8,900 nt of DNA from positions 1 to 8,900 of the forward strand of contig CAJTSH010000073.1 in assembly GCA_910578885.1 (NCBI GenBank), given 5' to 3'. Of this stretch, positions 1-6,636 are shown one piece after another. Under the pieces are notes generated by a model. It made no database searches. It was not told the DNA's origin and saw nothing but the letters and a program-made list of their open reading frames with translations. The stretch's first letter is position 1, and each line of letters begins with the position of its first letter. The position numbers and the translations under genes were made by a program. The stretch comes from an uncultured Lachnospiraceae bacterium (GTDB lineage Bacteria; Bacillota; Clostridia; Lachnospirales; Lachnospiraceae).

Positions 1-176
1 AGGCCATCGCCTCCCCGTTTGTCGGCATGGCGCAAAGCTATATGAAGCAGTCCAACCAGATGTGGGCGATGCTCTACCAGATTGTCAAGGAGAACTGCTC
101 CACCGAATACCAGGGCGCAACGCCGCAGGACAGCGTGATGGAGCGGCTGCTCCGGGCAAGGGAGGGATTACGGTGA
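1..176 (+). CDS. Unknown protein, C-terminal 57 residues only
   Basis: An open frame entering from the left edge (first full codon at 3) and ending at TGA 174-176. The visible part begins AIASPFVGMAQSYMKQ and ends MERLLRAREGLR. It shows no transmembrane segment or catalytic motif I recognise; the tail looks helical and charged. It is taken as a real gene because its codon use matches the GC-rich backbone and the next gene starts inside its stop codon (GTGA overlap), which is typical of translational coupling. Its neighbours suggest a mobile-element protein, but I do not recognise the family and assign no function. Confidence 0.6.
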   Translation, partial: AIASPFVGMAQSYMKQSNQMWAMLYQIVKENCSTEYQGATPQDSVMERLLRAREGLR

Positions 177-475
177 AACTTCCAGGAAAAATCGCGCACT
201 ACCTCCGGGGAAACGTGGACTTTGACAGCTTCTTTGTCCTGGACATCGCCGTGCAGGATAAGGAGAACGCCGTGCTCCTGCTCGCCCCAAGGGATATTAC
301 AACGGATAAGTTTTTCTGTATGCAGTACCGCGGGCATTCCTATTTTTACGGCAGCATCGAAAACATGATGGAAGTCTGTGTGAAATGCCGATACCTCCGT
401 CCCGCCGCCGCAAAACGGCTCACCAAGAAATACCATAAGTCTGCCGGGAAAGCCTGTGTAAGACACACCAGGTAA
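173..475 (+). CDS. Unknown 100-residue mobile-element protein (GTG start)
   Basis: A small basic protein of unknown function. The GTG start at 173 overlaps the upstream stop (GTGA) and sits 6 nt behind a GGAGGG site at 161-166. A possible upstream ATG at 62 has no such site, and its extra residues would lie entirely within the preceding gene in another frame, so GTG is preferred. The N-terminal half looks like a small alpha/beta domain (strands around FFVLDIAV and NAVLLLAPRD, residues 20-41). The C-terminal 25 residues are strongly basic (KRLTKKYHKS, then VRHTR), which could suit nucleic-acid contact, but that is inference. There is no signal peptide or membrane helix. It ends 57 bp before the capsid gene. 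Confidence 0.6.
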   Translation: MKLPGKIAHYLRGNVDFDSFFVLDIAVQDKENAVLLLAPRDITTDKFFCMQYRGHSYFYGSIENMMEVCVKCRYLRPAAAKRLTKKYHKSAGKACVRHTR

Positions 476-532
476 ATCCGGGCAGATGCACACATTGACG
501 CTTTACACACATTATTTTCAAGGAGGGATTTT

Positions 533-1468
533 ATGACAGCATATGACATATACACGATCGGCACAGCGGAGTACAAAAGGGCGTTCTGGGACAAAGCCAT
601 GCGGGGCGACCAGACCCCTCGTGAGGTCATGCAGAGCGGGAATTCCCTGCATGACACGCTCATCCTGCCATCTGACAGTAACAAGAAATTCCAGGAGGCA
701 TTGCGCAAGGAGAGCATCTTCCGTCAGTTCGCCACCTGCATCCGCGCGCCGCAGTCGGAAGGCTCCATCTGGACTTCCGTATGTGAAGACCTCGCTGAAT
801 GGGTACCGGAAAACGGCAAAGTCAGCATCATGGATGCCACGGGCGGCCTTACAAGGCAGCTCTTCCGCTGCAATAAGCTGGCGGTCATCGCAAAGCTCAC
901 CAACAATTATGTAAAGGATATTGGCTTTGACGCGGAAGGCTACCTTACCGCACACCTGGCAAAAAGCTTCGGCAGGGCGGAAGAAAACGCATTCATCAAC
1001 GGAAGCGGCGAGGGCATGCCGACAGGCATCCTGCACGGCACAGACGGTGCGGAGGTTGGTCTTACAACCACAGAAATCTGCTTTGACGATATGGCAAAGC
1101 TGTACCTCTCCGTCAAGCCGGAATACCGCAAAAACGGTGTGTGGATCATGAATGACGAGACCGCCCTTGCGCTCCGCACATTAAAGGATGCAGGCGGCAG
1201 CTACCTGTGGAACCACAACAGCGATACGATTTTCGGAAAGCCTGTGCATACCTCGGAATTCATGCCGTCCAGCGCACCGGGGAGACTGCCCGTTGCATTC
1301 GGGGATTTCAGCCACTACTGGATTGTGAACCGCCTCCCGCTGTCCGTGCGGACGCTGACGGAACGGTTCACACTCCAGCACCAGACAGGCTACCTTGCCT
1401 ATGAGTTCCTGGACGGTCGGCTGACCCGCCCGGAGGCCGTCAAGGTTTTACAGATAAAGGCCGCATAG
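533..1468 (+). CDS. HK97-fold phage major capsid protein
   Basis: A 311-residue protein of the HK97-like major capsid family, the shell subunit of tailed phages and related encapsulating particles. Family signs: the AFINGSGEGMPTGIL segment (residues 153-167), matching the conserved NG-x-G-x-x-P-x-GIL loop; the IWTSVCEDLAEWVPENGK stretch (79-96) before it; the domain from GVWIMND (202-208) through IFGKPVHTSEFMP (233-245); and a C-terminal strand region ending EFLDGRLTRPEAVKVLQ. The roughly 100-residue N-terminal delta (scaffold) domain of HK97 gp5 is absent or very short, so scaffolding or protease, if used, would be separate. The start at 533 follows AGGAGGG at 521-527. No portal, terminase, protease or tail gene lies in the window, and the next gene is on the opposite strand. 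It may be a prophage remnant, a capsid-forming satellite, or a capsid homologue carried by a conjugative element. Confidence 0.88.
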   Translation: MTAYDIYTIGTAEYKRAFWDKAMRGDQTPREVMQSGNSLHDTLILPSDSNKKFQEALRKESIFRQFATCIRAPQSEGSIWTSVCEDLAEWVPENGKVSIMDATGGLTRQLFRCNKLAVIAKLTNNYVKDIGFDAEGYLTAHLAKSFGRAEENAFINGSGEGMPTGILHGTDGAEVGLTTTEICFDDMAKLYLSVKPEYRKNGVWIMNDETALALRTLKDAGGSYLWNHNSDTIFGKPVHTSEFMPSSAPGRLPVAFGDFSHYWIVNRLPLSVRTLTERFTLQHQTGYLAYEFLDGRLTRPEAVKVLQIKAA

Positions 1469-1505
1469 GCAATCTGCCAGCAGCCAAATCAATACCACGG
1501 AAAAC

Positions 1506-1536
1506 GCCCTGCATCTCCAATTTATGGGTGCAGGGC
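1506..1536. terminator. Convergent-gene hairpin, probable bidirectional terminator
   Basis: A perfect 8-bp inverted repeat, GCCCTGCA (1506-1513) with TGCAGGGC (1529-1536), and a 15-nt loop. It lies between the capsid gene stop (1468) and the stop of the minus-strand gene (1557). Beyond a C/A mismatch the stem continues as three A-T pairs, giving AAA on one side and TTT on the other, so the structure could act on both strands. The T-runs are short, so termination strength is uncertain. Confidence 0.6.
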
Positions 1537-1556
1537 ATTTCCAAAATCTATGGTAT

Positions 1557-2204
1557 TTATTTCCCATGCCGGAAAGCGGAATTGCCTGTGAGGTTCTTCA
1601 GCAGGATTTTCCGGGCGGCTTTGTATTCATCCCCGATAAAACCAAGCCGGAGCAGGAAGCAGCGGAACGCGTATTTGTCATTGTCCGTTTCTGTCGGCTT
1701 GCCCGATACCCGCTTCACGCGCCTTGCCATCCCGCACAGCTTCTCCACGAATTCCGTATAGACCGCCGTCTCGTCCGGATTGGCCGTGAATGGAAACCAC
1801 GGAAAGCTGACAATGTCCTCCGTGACCGCAAGGCGGACTTCATCAGCCTGGAAAGCCCGCGCCATCAGCCCGCCTTTGTTCTCCACCAGCTTTGCAAGGT
1901 TCTCCAATGCCCCCTGTGTGAATAACTCCCTTGGGATGCTGACGGTCAGCCTGTCCTCCGTCTGCTCTGCTTCGCCTGTGAACCCTTTGCCGCTCAGATG
2001 CTCCAAAAGGCTGCTGACCGTTTCCCTGTCCACGCTGTCCGGGATGCGGAGCGTCCCGTCCTTTTCCAATGTGCAGTCACCTATCTTATAGGCCAAGCTC
2101 GGCGCTTTCTGATAGCATGGGACTGTGTGCAGTGCCGTGGCGATCTCCTCCGCCAGCTTCGGCCGCTGTTTTGGCTTCAGTTCAAATCTGATATCCATCT
2201 GCAT
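1557..2204 (-). CDS. 'Virulence-related protein' family mobile-element protein, function unknown
   Basis: A 215-residue soluble protein starting MQMDIRFELKPKQRPKLAEE. It resembles proteins commonly annotated 'virulence protein' or 'virulence-related protein' in mobile elements of clostridia. The name is inherited and I know of no demonstrated activity. The start at 2204 was chosen because AAGGAGGG (complement of 2212-2219) lies 7 nt upstream. An in-frame ATG six codons earlier overlaps this ribosome site itself and is unlikely. The central region has a strand-helix pattern (DGTLRIPDSVDRETVSSLLEHL, then DRLTVSIPRELF) and the C-terminus is basic (RRVKR, KAARKILLKN). There is no signal peptide, membrane helix or obvious catalytic motif. 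It is divergent from the SymE-like gene and convergent with the capsid gene. GC content and codon use match the element backbone. Confidence 0.7.
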   Translation of the reverse strand: MQMDIRFELKPKQRPKLAEEIATALHTVPCYQKAPSLAYKIGDCTLEKDGTLRIPDSVDRETVSSLLEHLSGKGFTGEAEQTEDRLTVSIPRELFTQGALENLAKLVENKGGLMARAFQADEVRLAVTEDIVSFPWFPFTANPDETAVYTEFVEKLCGMARRVKRVSGKPTETDNDKYAFRCFLLRLGFIGDEYKAARKILLKNLTGNSAFRHGK

Positions 2205-2232
2205 ATGTATGCCCTCCTTCATTTTGGTAGGT

Positions 2233-2363
2233 ACATGTTCGCTCTGTCCGCACAGAATAGCAAGCAGAAATCCCCAAAATACTGGACAATCATCTGCCGG
2301 GATGTTTGTGCAGTTTATGGCACAGAATCCGCTTGCTATTATCCCGAACCAGATTTAACATGT
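2233..2363. promoter_or_regulatory. Mirror-symmetric divergent promoter/operator region
   Basis: The intergenic region between the minus-strand gene (start 2204) and the SymE-like gene (start 2391) holds two 33-nt arms in inverted orientation. AATAGCAAGC (2256-2265) pairs exactly with GCTTGCTATT (2331-2340). Outside these, ACATGTT (2233-2239) pairs with AACATGT (2357-2363), at the same 16-nt distance in both arms. Read outward, each arm gives an extended -10-like element, TGCTATTCT to the left and TGCTATTAT to the right, with the palindrome ACATGT just past the expected transcription start. Convincing -35 hexamers are lacking (TTTATG at 2314-2319 is the best on the right). I infer divergent promoters under a shared repressor that binds ACATGT. 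A large hairpin is the alternative. Confidence 0.5.
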
Positions 2364-2390
2364 CCGTACCAAAAGAAAAGGAGGCAGCTT

Positions 2391-2645
2391 ATGCAGACAA
2401 AGAAAATGAAAGTACAGTATTCCTCACGCGCACGGCAGGGAAAAAACCATTACTTCGGCAGCGGGTACATCGAAACGCCGAAAATCCAGATGGAGGGTAA
2501 ATGGCTGGAGGCACTCGGCTTCCACATCGGGGATGCCATCCAGGTGGCTTACGAAGAAGGCTCCATACACATCTCACTTGCATCTCCGGCACAATCCGAA
2601 CCCGACATGGTCTGCGATACAAAAGCAGGATACGCATCACAATAA
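2391..2645 (+). CDS. SymE-family toxin-like protein (AbrB-like fold)
   Basis: An 84-residue protein related to SymE, the E. coli type I toxin with an AbrB-like fold, whose mRNA is repressed by the antisense RNA SymR. Family signs: YSSRARQ (residues 10-16) at the N-terminus and the core IQMEGKWLEALGFHIGDAI (32-50), then VAYEEGSIHIS, the swapped-hairpin strand pattern. The start at 2391 follows AAAAGGAGG at 2376-2384; the open frame extends upstream, but without a ribosome site. The last 20 residues (from SPAQSEPD) are poorly conserved tail. It is followed by a strong terminator, so it is transcribed separately from the defence cassette. In clostridial elements such proteins may act as nucleoid-type or regulatory proteins instead of toxins. 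No antisense RNA can be shown here. Confidence 0.78.
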   Translation: MQTKKMKVQYSSRARQGKNHYFGSGYIETPKIQMEGKWLEALGFHIGDAIQVAYEEGSIHISLASPAQSEPDMVCDTKAGYASQ

Positions 2646-2673
2646 TCCCCAAAGAAAAAGCAGAAATTCTAAG

Positions 2674-2711
2674 GATAGCAGACATACCAAAAATGACCGT
2701 CTGCTATCTTT
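2674..2711 (+). terminator. Intrinsic terminator after the SymE-like gene
   Basis: A perfect 10-bp stem, GATAGCAGAC (2674-2683) with GTCTGCTATC (2699-2708), a 15-nt loop, then TTTTGTTTGT. A further G-T and two A-T pairs can extend the stem base. It lies 28 nt after the SymE-like stop codon and separates the GC-rich backbone from the AT-rich defence cassette. Confidence 0.85.
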
Positions 2712-2751
2712 TGTTTGTCATTCATACAAAATCTATCAAAAATATTCAATC

Positions 2752-2790
2752 TTCCATTTAAGCATTTTTTGTTGTATGATTGATATAAAA
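2752..2790 (+). promoter_or_regulatory. Possible promoter of the defence cassette
   Basis: The 127 bp between the terminator and the Vsr start (2839) are very AT-rich and hold no reading frame of interest. They include TATGAT (2775-2780) and TATAAA (2784-2789), both acceptable -10 hexamers, but neither has a good -35 at 16-18 bp. TTGTCA at 2715-2720 is a good -35 match but has no well-spaced -10. A promoter is expected here because the cassette follows a terminator. The exact elements are uncertain. Confidence 0.3.
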
Positions 2791-2838
2791 CAACAAACCA
2801 AGCCGATTTATAAACCAAATAAACTGAAAGAGGTTTTT

Positions 2839-3312
2839 ATGGATACAATGACGCCTGAACAGCGAAGCCGCACAATGAGCCATATCAAAAGCAAAGATAC
2901 GAAGATTGAAATAGCATTACGCAAAGCTCTATGGCATAAGGGCTACCGATATAGAAAGAATTATAAAGCCCTGCCTGGTTCCCCCGATATTGCTATAACA
3001 AAATATAAAATTGCTATATTTTGCGACAGTGAATTTTTTCATGGGTATAATTGGGAGATAAAGAAACAACGGCTTGGCAAAAACAAAGACTACTGGATTA
3101 AGAAAATAGAACGTAATATGGCACGTGACCGGGAGGCCGACTTAAAACTAATAGCAATGGACTGGGTGCCTATCCATTTTTGGGGGCAGGACATTTTAAA
3201 GAACATTTCTGAATGTATTGAGGCCATTGACGATTTGCGGTTTGAGTTGCAAATTGGAGTTTCTGATGATATAATTGATTTGGAGATGGACTGTATTGAT
3301 AGCATAAAATAA
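2839..3312 (+). CDS. vsr: Very short patch repair (Vsr) endonuclease, Firmicutes-type variant
   Basis: Vsr enzymes nick 5' of the T in T:G mismatches that arise when 5-methylcytosine deaminates at a modified site, so repair restores the C. At 157 residues it is close to E. coli Vsr (156). Conserved parts: the N-terminal block RSRTMSHIKSKDTKIEIALR (residues 9-28) with acidic E25, GYRYRKN (35-41), LPGSPDI with the catalytic-type Asp50, IAIFCDSEFFHG (58-69), and ERDR-like MARDREADLKLIAMDW followed by IHFWGQDI (112-119). Compared with E. coli Vsr, the THGCFWHHHHC region reads CDSEFFHGYNW, so the Cys zinc ligands and the Thr-His pair are replaced; only the His at 68 aligns. The start at 2839 follows GAAAGAGG at 2826-2833. 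It heads the cassette and fits the two m5C methyltransferases downstream. Confidence 0.88.
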   Translation: MDTMTPEQRSRTMSHIKSKDTKIEIALRKALWHKGYRYRKNYKALPGSPDIAITKYKIAIFCDSEFFHGYNWEIKKQRLGKNKDYWIKKIERNMARDREADLKLIAMDWVPIHFWGQDILKNISECIEAIDDLRFELQIGVSDDIIDLEMDCIDSIK

Positions 3313-3326
3313 TATTTTTATATTAT
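3309..3326. repeat. Short AT-rich inverted repeat before the regulator gene
   Basis: ATAATAT (3309-3315) and ATATTAT (3320-3326) flank TTTT, overlapping the Vsr stop codon and lying 36 bp before the HTH gene. It could be an operator for that regulator, as controller (C) proteins bind short symmetric boxes before their own genes. In such AT-rich DNA it may also be chance. Confidence 0.25.
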
Positions 3327-3361
3327 CAAAATAATTGTTGATTTTATCAAGGAGTACCCGC

Positions 3362-3571
3362 ATGACTATTTCAGAACAGATAAAGGTATTATGTGTCCGT
3401 TCAAATATCAGCGTTGCTGGATTAGCGCGGCGTATTGGAACTACACCACAGAATTTTAATTCAAAGATGAAAAGAGAAAGTTTTACAATCCGTGATCTGG
3501 AAGACATTGCCCATGTTTTGGACTGTACTTTTGAAAGGAATTTTATCCTCCCTAATGGGGATAAAGTCTGA
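3362..3571 (+). CDS. Small XRE/HTH regulator, candidate controller of restriction-modification
   Basis: A 69-residue protein consisting almost entirely of one helix-turn-helix domain of the XRE/Cro-C1 type. The recognition region is ISVAGLARRIGTTPQNFNSK (residues 16-35), followed by the capping helices FTIRDLEDIAHVL (41-53). The start at 3362 has AAGGAG at 3349-3354. It ends 12 bp before the first methyltransferase, whose ribosome site overlaps its final codons, so the two are very likely co-transcribed. By size and position it matches controller proteins of type II restriction-modification systems, which delay endonuclease expression until DNA is methylated. Similar stand-alone HTH proteins are common in clostridia, so a controller role is inference. 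Confidence 0.8.
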   Translation: MTISEQIKVLCVRSNISVAGLARRIGTTPQNFNSKMKRESFTIRDLEDIAHVLDCTFERNFILPNGDKV

Positions 3572-3583
3572 TGGAGGGTTTAA

Positions 3584-4789
3584 ATGAATATTTTGCAATA
3601 TAAAGACAATATCGAAAATAGGGATGCCATATCCCTGTTTTCCGGGGCCATGGGGCTTGATATTGGATTGGAAAAAGCTGGGCTAAACGTAGCTGTCGGA
3701 CAGGACTTTGACCCTTCCTGTGTGGCTACAATGCGGAAAAACGGGCATCATGTTATAGACGGTGATATCCGTGGAATCCAGCCCCAGCAATTATTGGATT
3801 TCACCCGCCTGTCCCCTGGAGAACCATTCTTAATCTGCGGCGGCCCGCCCTGCCAGCCATTCTCCACAGCAGGGAAGCGGCTGGGCATCAATGACCCCCG
3901 TGGCAGCTTATTTATGGATTTCATACGGATGATCGATTACATACGCCCAAGATTTTTTATAATGGAAAATGTAAAAGGGATTATGTCTGCCCCATTAAAG
4001 CATGTCCCCCTTTCTGAACGCGATAAGGAAGACCCTGAACAAAAACTGGGGACAGTGCTTGACGTCATCCTTTCAGAATTTAGAAAATTGGGCTATAAAA
4101 CAGTATATGGGATATTGGATGCCGTTAATTACGGCGTGCCGCAATTCCGTGAACGCTTTGTATTAATCGGCAGCAGGGACAACGAAGATATTTTCCTTCC
4201 CATGCCTACACATTTTCAAATGCACCAGGACAGCAGTTACCGCTGGCAGACTTTAAATGACCGCATCAAAGATTTGGAATACGATTGCGGGGAATACACC
4301 CCCTTTAGCAATGACCGTTTAGAATTCCTAAAACTGGTGCCTGAAGGTGGGAATTGGCGCAGCCTGCCGCCGGAACTAATCAGGCAGGCTATGGGCGGTG
4401 CCTATGAATCCGGCGGGGGTAAAGCCGGCTTTTACAGAAGGCTCTCTTTTAACCAGCCTTCCCCTACCCTGGTCACATCGCCTGTCCAAAAGGCAACCAT
4501 GATGTGCCACCCTACACAGAACCGGCCGCTCAGCGTCCAGGAATATGCAAGGATACAGCAATTCCCAGATGAATGGGAATTTATGGGGACAACCGCCGCA
4601 AAATACAGGCAGATTGGCAATGCTGTACCTGTGGGTTTAGCCGTTGCCCTTGGAAAAGCAATCATCGCGGCTGCCGACCATAACGCGGCCATCCAGACAA
4701 AACGTTTCCGTGGGACAAACATCCACAGCCGGATAAAACATGCCATTGAATTAGGAGGGGATTGCATTGGAAAACAAAACATACAATGA
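3584..4789 (+). CDS. Type II DNA (cytosine-5) methyltransferase, M subunit of the first system
   Basis: Transfers a methyl group from S-adenosylmethionine to C5 of cytosine in a specific site, protecting it from the adjacent endonuclease. The 401 residues contain the ordered m5C motifs: motif I SLFSGAMGLDIGLEKAG (17-33, cofactor binding), motif IV GGPPCQPFS (86-94) with catalytic Cys90, motif VI ENV (128-130), motif VIII QFRER (187-191), the block RPLSVQEYARIQQFP (314-328), and motif X IGNAVP (344-349). The target-recognition region is about 195-285, ahead of RRLSFNQPSPTLVTSP. Specificity cannot be read from sequence alone. The start at 3584 has GGAGGG at 3573-3578. Its last 23 bp overlap the endonuclease gene. 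About 50 residues follow motif X, and the end (RFRGTNIHSRIKH) is basic. Confidence 0.96.
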   Translation: MNILQYKDNIENRDAISLFSGAMGLDIGLEKAGLNVAVGQDFDPSCVATMRKNGHHVIDGDIRGIQPQQLLDFTRLSPGEPFLICGGPPCQPFSTAGKRLGINDPRGSLFMDFIRMIDYIRPRFFIMENVKGIMSAPLKHVPLSERDKEDPEQKLGTVLDVILSEFRKLGYKTVYGILDAVNYGVPQFRERFVLIGSRDNEDIFLPMPTHFQMHQDSSYRWQTLNDRIKDLEYDCGEYTPFSNDRLEFLKLVPEGGNWRSLPPELIRQAMGGAYESGGGKAGFYRRLSFNQPSPTLVTSPVQKATMMCHPTQNRPLSVQEYARIQQFPDEWEFMGTTAAKYRQIGNAVPVGLAVALGKAIIAAADHNAAIQTKRFRGTNIHSRIKHAIELGGDCIGKQNIQ

Positions 4790-5504
4790 ACAGGCTGTCG
4801 TGCAGGCTATCGCACAGGCTCTTGACTCTTTTTACGGAAGCCTTATCAGTAAAATAGATACCTTAAATATAAACAAAGTAATGAAACGCAAGAATCCATA
4901 CCTGTACCGTGCCAAAGCAATGCAGAGCGCATCAGATATTGTTGATTCAGTCCTTACAGCATTTGTAAGTTCCAGTGAAGAAACTATCTTCGGCAACTGT
5001 TTTTTTGAGCCTGTCGCTATAGCGGCCAGCAATGGAAACAAAGCTTTAGCGGAAGGCATTGATATTATGATCCAGGACAATGAAAACAATACTATAGCGG
5101 CTATTGCTGTTAAAAGCGGCCCTTCTGTATTCAACGCTGACAGTAAAAAAAGGCAGGAACAAAACTTCATGGCCGCCTCAAAGCTGGCGCAGCAGGCCAA
5201 AGCCCGCTATGAAGCCTATATAGGCTACTGCTATGGAAAGAAAAAAGATTCTGGGCGCGGCAAACCAAAAATATACCAGGAACTTGCAGGAAAAAATTTC
5301 TGGTGGAAACTTACTGGTGAAGAGGACTTCTATATTAAACTGATTGAATACATGGGTGACTTGCCAGAAAAATATGTGGCACGCTTTCAAGAAAGTTATA
5401 TGAAAGCATCGAACCGATTAGTCCGTGAATTTTCAAATAATTTTTGCACAGAAGATGGCAGTATTGATTGGGAAAAACTTGTTAAGTTTAATTCCGGAGA
5501 ATAA
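4767..5504 (+). CDS. Type II restriction endonuclease, EcoO109I/PmeII-like
   Basis: A 245-residue protein in the endonuclease position immediately after the m5C methyltransferase; predicted to cleave the unmethylated site. It resembles the PmeII/EcoO109I group: YLYRAKAM (residues 45-52), SSEETIFGNCFFEPVA (69-84), EGIDI (96-100) followed by IAVKSGP (113-119), which fits the PD-(D/E)xK pattern with Asp99 and Lys116, and a C-terminal helix plus FCTEDGSIDWEKLV (226-239) like the end of EcoO109I. The middle acidic residue of the motif is not obvious and may be supplied elsewhere (Glu71, Glu72 or Glu97). The start is TTG at 4767, supported by AGGAGGGG at 4753-4760; no ATG is so well placed. The 23-bp overlap suggests translational coupling that sets the ratio of restriction to modification. 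Confidence 0.75.
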   Translation: MENKTYNEQAVVQAIAQALDSFYGSLISKIDTLNINKVMKRKNPYLYRAKAMQSASDIVDSVLTAFVSSSEETIFGNCFFEPVAIAASNGNKALAEGIDIMIQDNENNTIAAIAVKSGPSVFNADSKKRQEQNFMAASKLAQQAKARYEAYIGYCYGKKKDSGRGKPKIYQELAGKNFWWKLTGEEDFYIKLIEYMGDLPEKYVARFQESYMKASNRLVREFSNNFCTEDGSIDWEKLVKFNSGE

Positions 5505-5532
5505 TACATACTATTTTTAGGAGGCATTTCGT

Positions 5533-6636
5533 ATGCAAGTCGATATTTTTTCTTTTTTTGCAGGATTAGGCTTGCTTGACCTAGGATTTGAACAGGCGGG
5601 GTTCAATATTGCTTTTGTAAATGAATTTAATCCACTATTCCTTCAAGCATACCAATATGCAAGAAGGAATAGCTGTCATATACCTATCTATGGATATAGT
5701 AATAAAAGTGTTTCTGATTTTTTAGATGATACGCTATGGAATTTTTATTTTCCAGATTATTATACTAAAAAAAATCGTATAATAGGATTTGTTGGCGGGC
5801 CGCCCTGCCCCGATTTTTCGGCTGCAGGAAAAAACGCGGGAAGTGATGGGAAAAACGGGCAGTTAACAAACATTTATGTAAATCTTATAATTAAGCGGAA
5901 ACCTGATTTTTTTGTACTTGAAAATGTAAAAGGACTTTTTCAAACCAAAAAACATAAAGAATTTTATGAATTGATAAAAAAACGCTTATACAGGGCCGGT
6001 TACTCTTTATTTGATTCAATTGAAAATGCTCTGGAATATGGAACGCCGCAAAACCGTGACAGACTTGTCTTGATAGGGTTTAAAAGGGATTTTTTTGGCA
6101 GACGTATTCACTATCAGTTTGGCAAAAGCAAACAATATGATTTGAATAATATATTACAATTAGATTGGCCGAAACAAAACACCTTTGGAGAAAATTCAAT
6201 CAGTGTCATGCCATCAGGATTAGTGCCAGAATTAACTGTAGAATACTGGTTTAAGAAAAATGATGTTTTAAACCACCCAAATGCCCTGGACAAATTTTCA
6301 GTAAAAAATACAGAGCGATTTTATACGATTGCAGAAGGAGATACCTCTCGGAAATCATTCAAACGTTTACACAGATGGCGTTTTTCACCAACTGCAGCTT
6401 ATGGCAATAATGAAGTACACCTTCACCCATATTATCCCCGGAGAATCAGTGTTGCGGAAGCATTAGCACTTCAATCTTTGCCAACTGCTTTTGATATCCT
6501 ACCGGACTTATCGCTTTCAACTAAATTTAAAATGGTGGGGAATGGCGTTCCATACTTGTTGGCTCATGGAATTGCTACTGATTTGCACACATGGCTGTCT
6601 GACTTTTTTAATACGATAGGAGAAAAGTATGATTAA
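5533..6636 (+). CDS. Second DNA (cytosine-5) methyltransferase
   Basis: A complete 367-residue m5C methyltransferase unrelated in its recognition region to the first. Motifs: I FFAGLGLLDLGFEQAGF (8-24), IV GGPPCPDFSAAGK (88-100) with catalytic Cys92 and PDFS in place of QPFS, VI ENVKG (130-134), VIII PQNRDRL (172-178), the HRWRFSPTAAYGNNEVHLHP block (280-299), RRISVAEALALQSLP (303-317), and motif X GNGVP (336-340). The recognition region lies about 185-280. The start at 5533 has AGGAGG at 5519-5524; it begins 28 bp after the endonuclease gene. It overlaps the next gene by 8 bp, and codon use is more AT-rich than in the first methyltransferase. Without its own endonuclease, it probably marks DNA for the two genes that follow, or else is a solitary methyltransferase. 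Confidence 0.93.
   Translation: MQVDIFSFFAGLGLLDLGFEQAGFNIAFVNEFNPLFLQAYQYARRNSCHIPIYGYSNKSVSDFLDDTLWNFYFPDYYTKKNRIIGFVGGPPCPDFSAAGKNAGSDGKNGQLTNIYVNLIIKRKPDFFVLENVKGLFQTKKHKEFYELIKKRLYRAGYSLFDSIENALEYGTPQNRDRLVLIGFKRDFFGRRIHYQFGKSKQYDLNNILQLDWPKQNTFGENSISVMPSGLVPELTVEYWFKKNDVLNHPNALDKFSVKNTERFYTIAEGDTSRKSFKRLHRWRFSPTAAYGNNEVHLHPYYPRRISVAEALALQSLPTAFDILPDLSLSTKFKMVGNGVPYLLAHGIATDLHTWLSDFFNTIGEKYD

Noticed and set aside
495..520. TTGACG upstream of the capsid gene as a -35 box.
   Set aside because: No -10 hexamer at 16-18 bp; the nearest TATTTT is only 12 bp away.
518..1036. Minus-strand open frame of 172 codons.
   Set aside because: It lies antisense to the capsid gene, has no ribosome site or recognisable domain, and is explained by high GC content and codon bias of the real gene.
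2229..2243. Partial match to a Gram-positive LexA (SOS) box: ATGTTCG half-site within GGTACATGTTCGC, attractive because E. coli symE is SOS-regulated.
   Set aside because: The dyad is too short (GTACATGTTC instead of the 12-bp GAACATATGTTC spacing) and the second half-site is missing; the right arm matches even less.
1998..2390. Upstream extension of the SymE-like reading frame, giving a 215-residue protein.
   Set aside because: The extension runs antisense through the 'virulence-related' gene and the promoter region; the AAAAGGAGG site fixes the start at 2391.
2389..2685. Minus-strand frame opposite the SymE-like gene, considered as an antitoxin or SymR-like antisense transcript.
   Set aside because: The peptide is low-complexity Arg/Pro-rich and there is no clear minus-strand promoter or ribosome site; an antisense RNA remains possible but cannot be supported.
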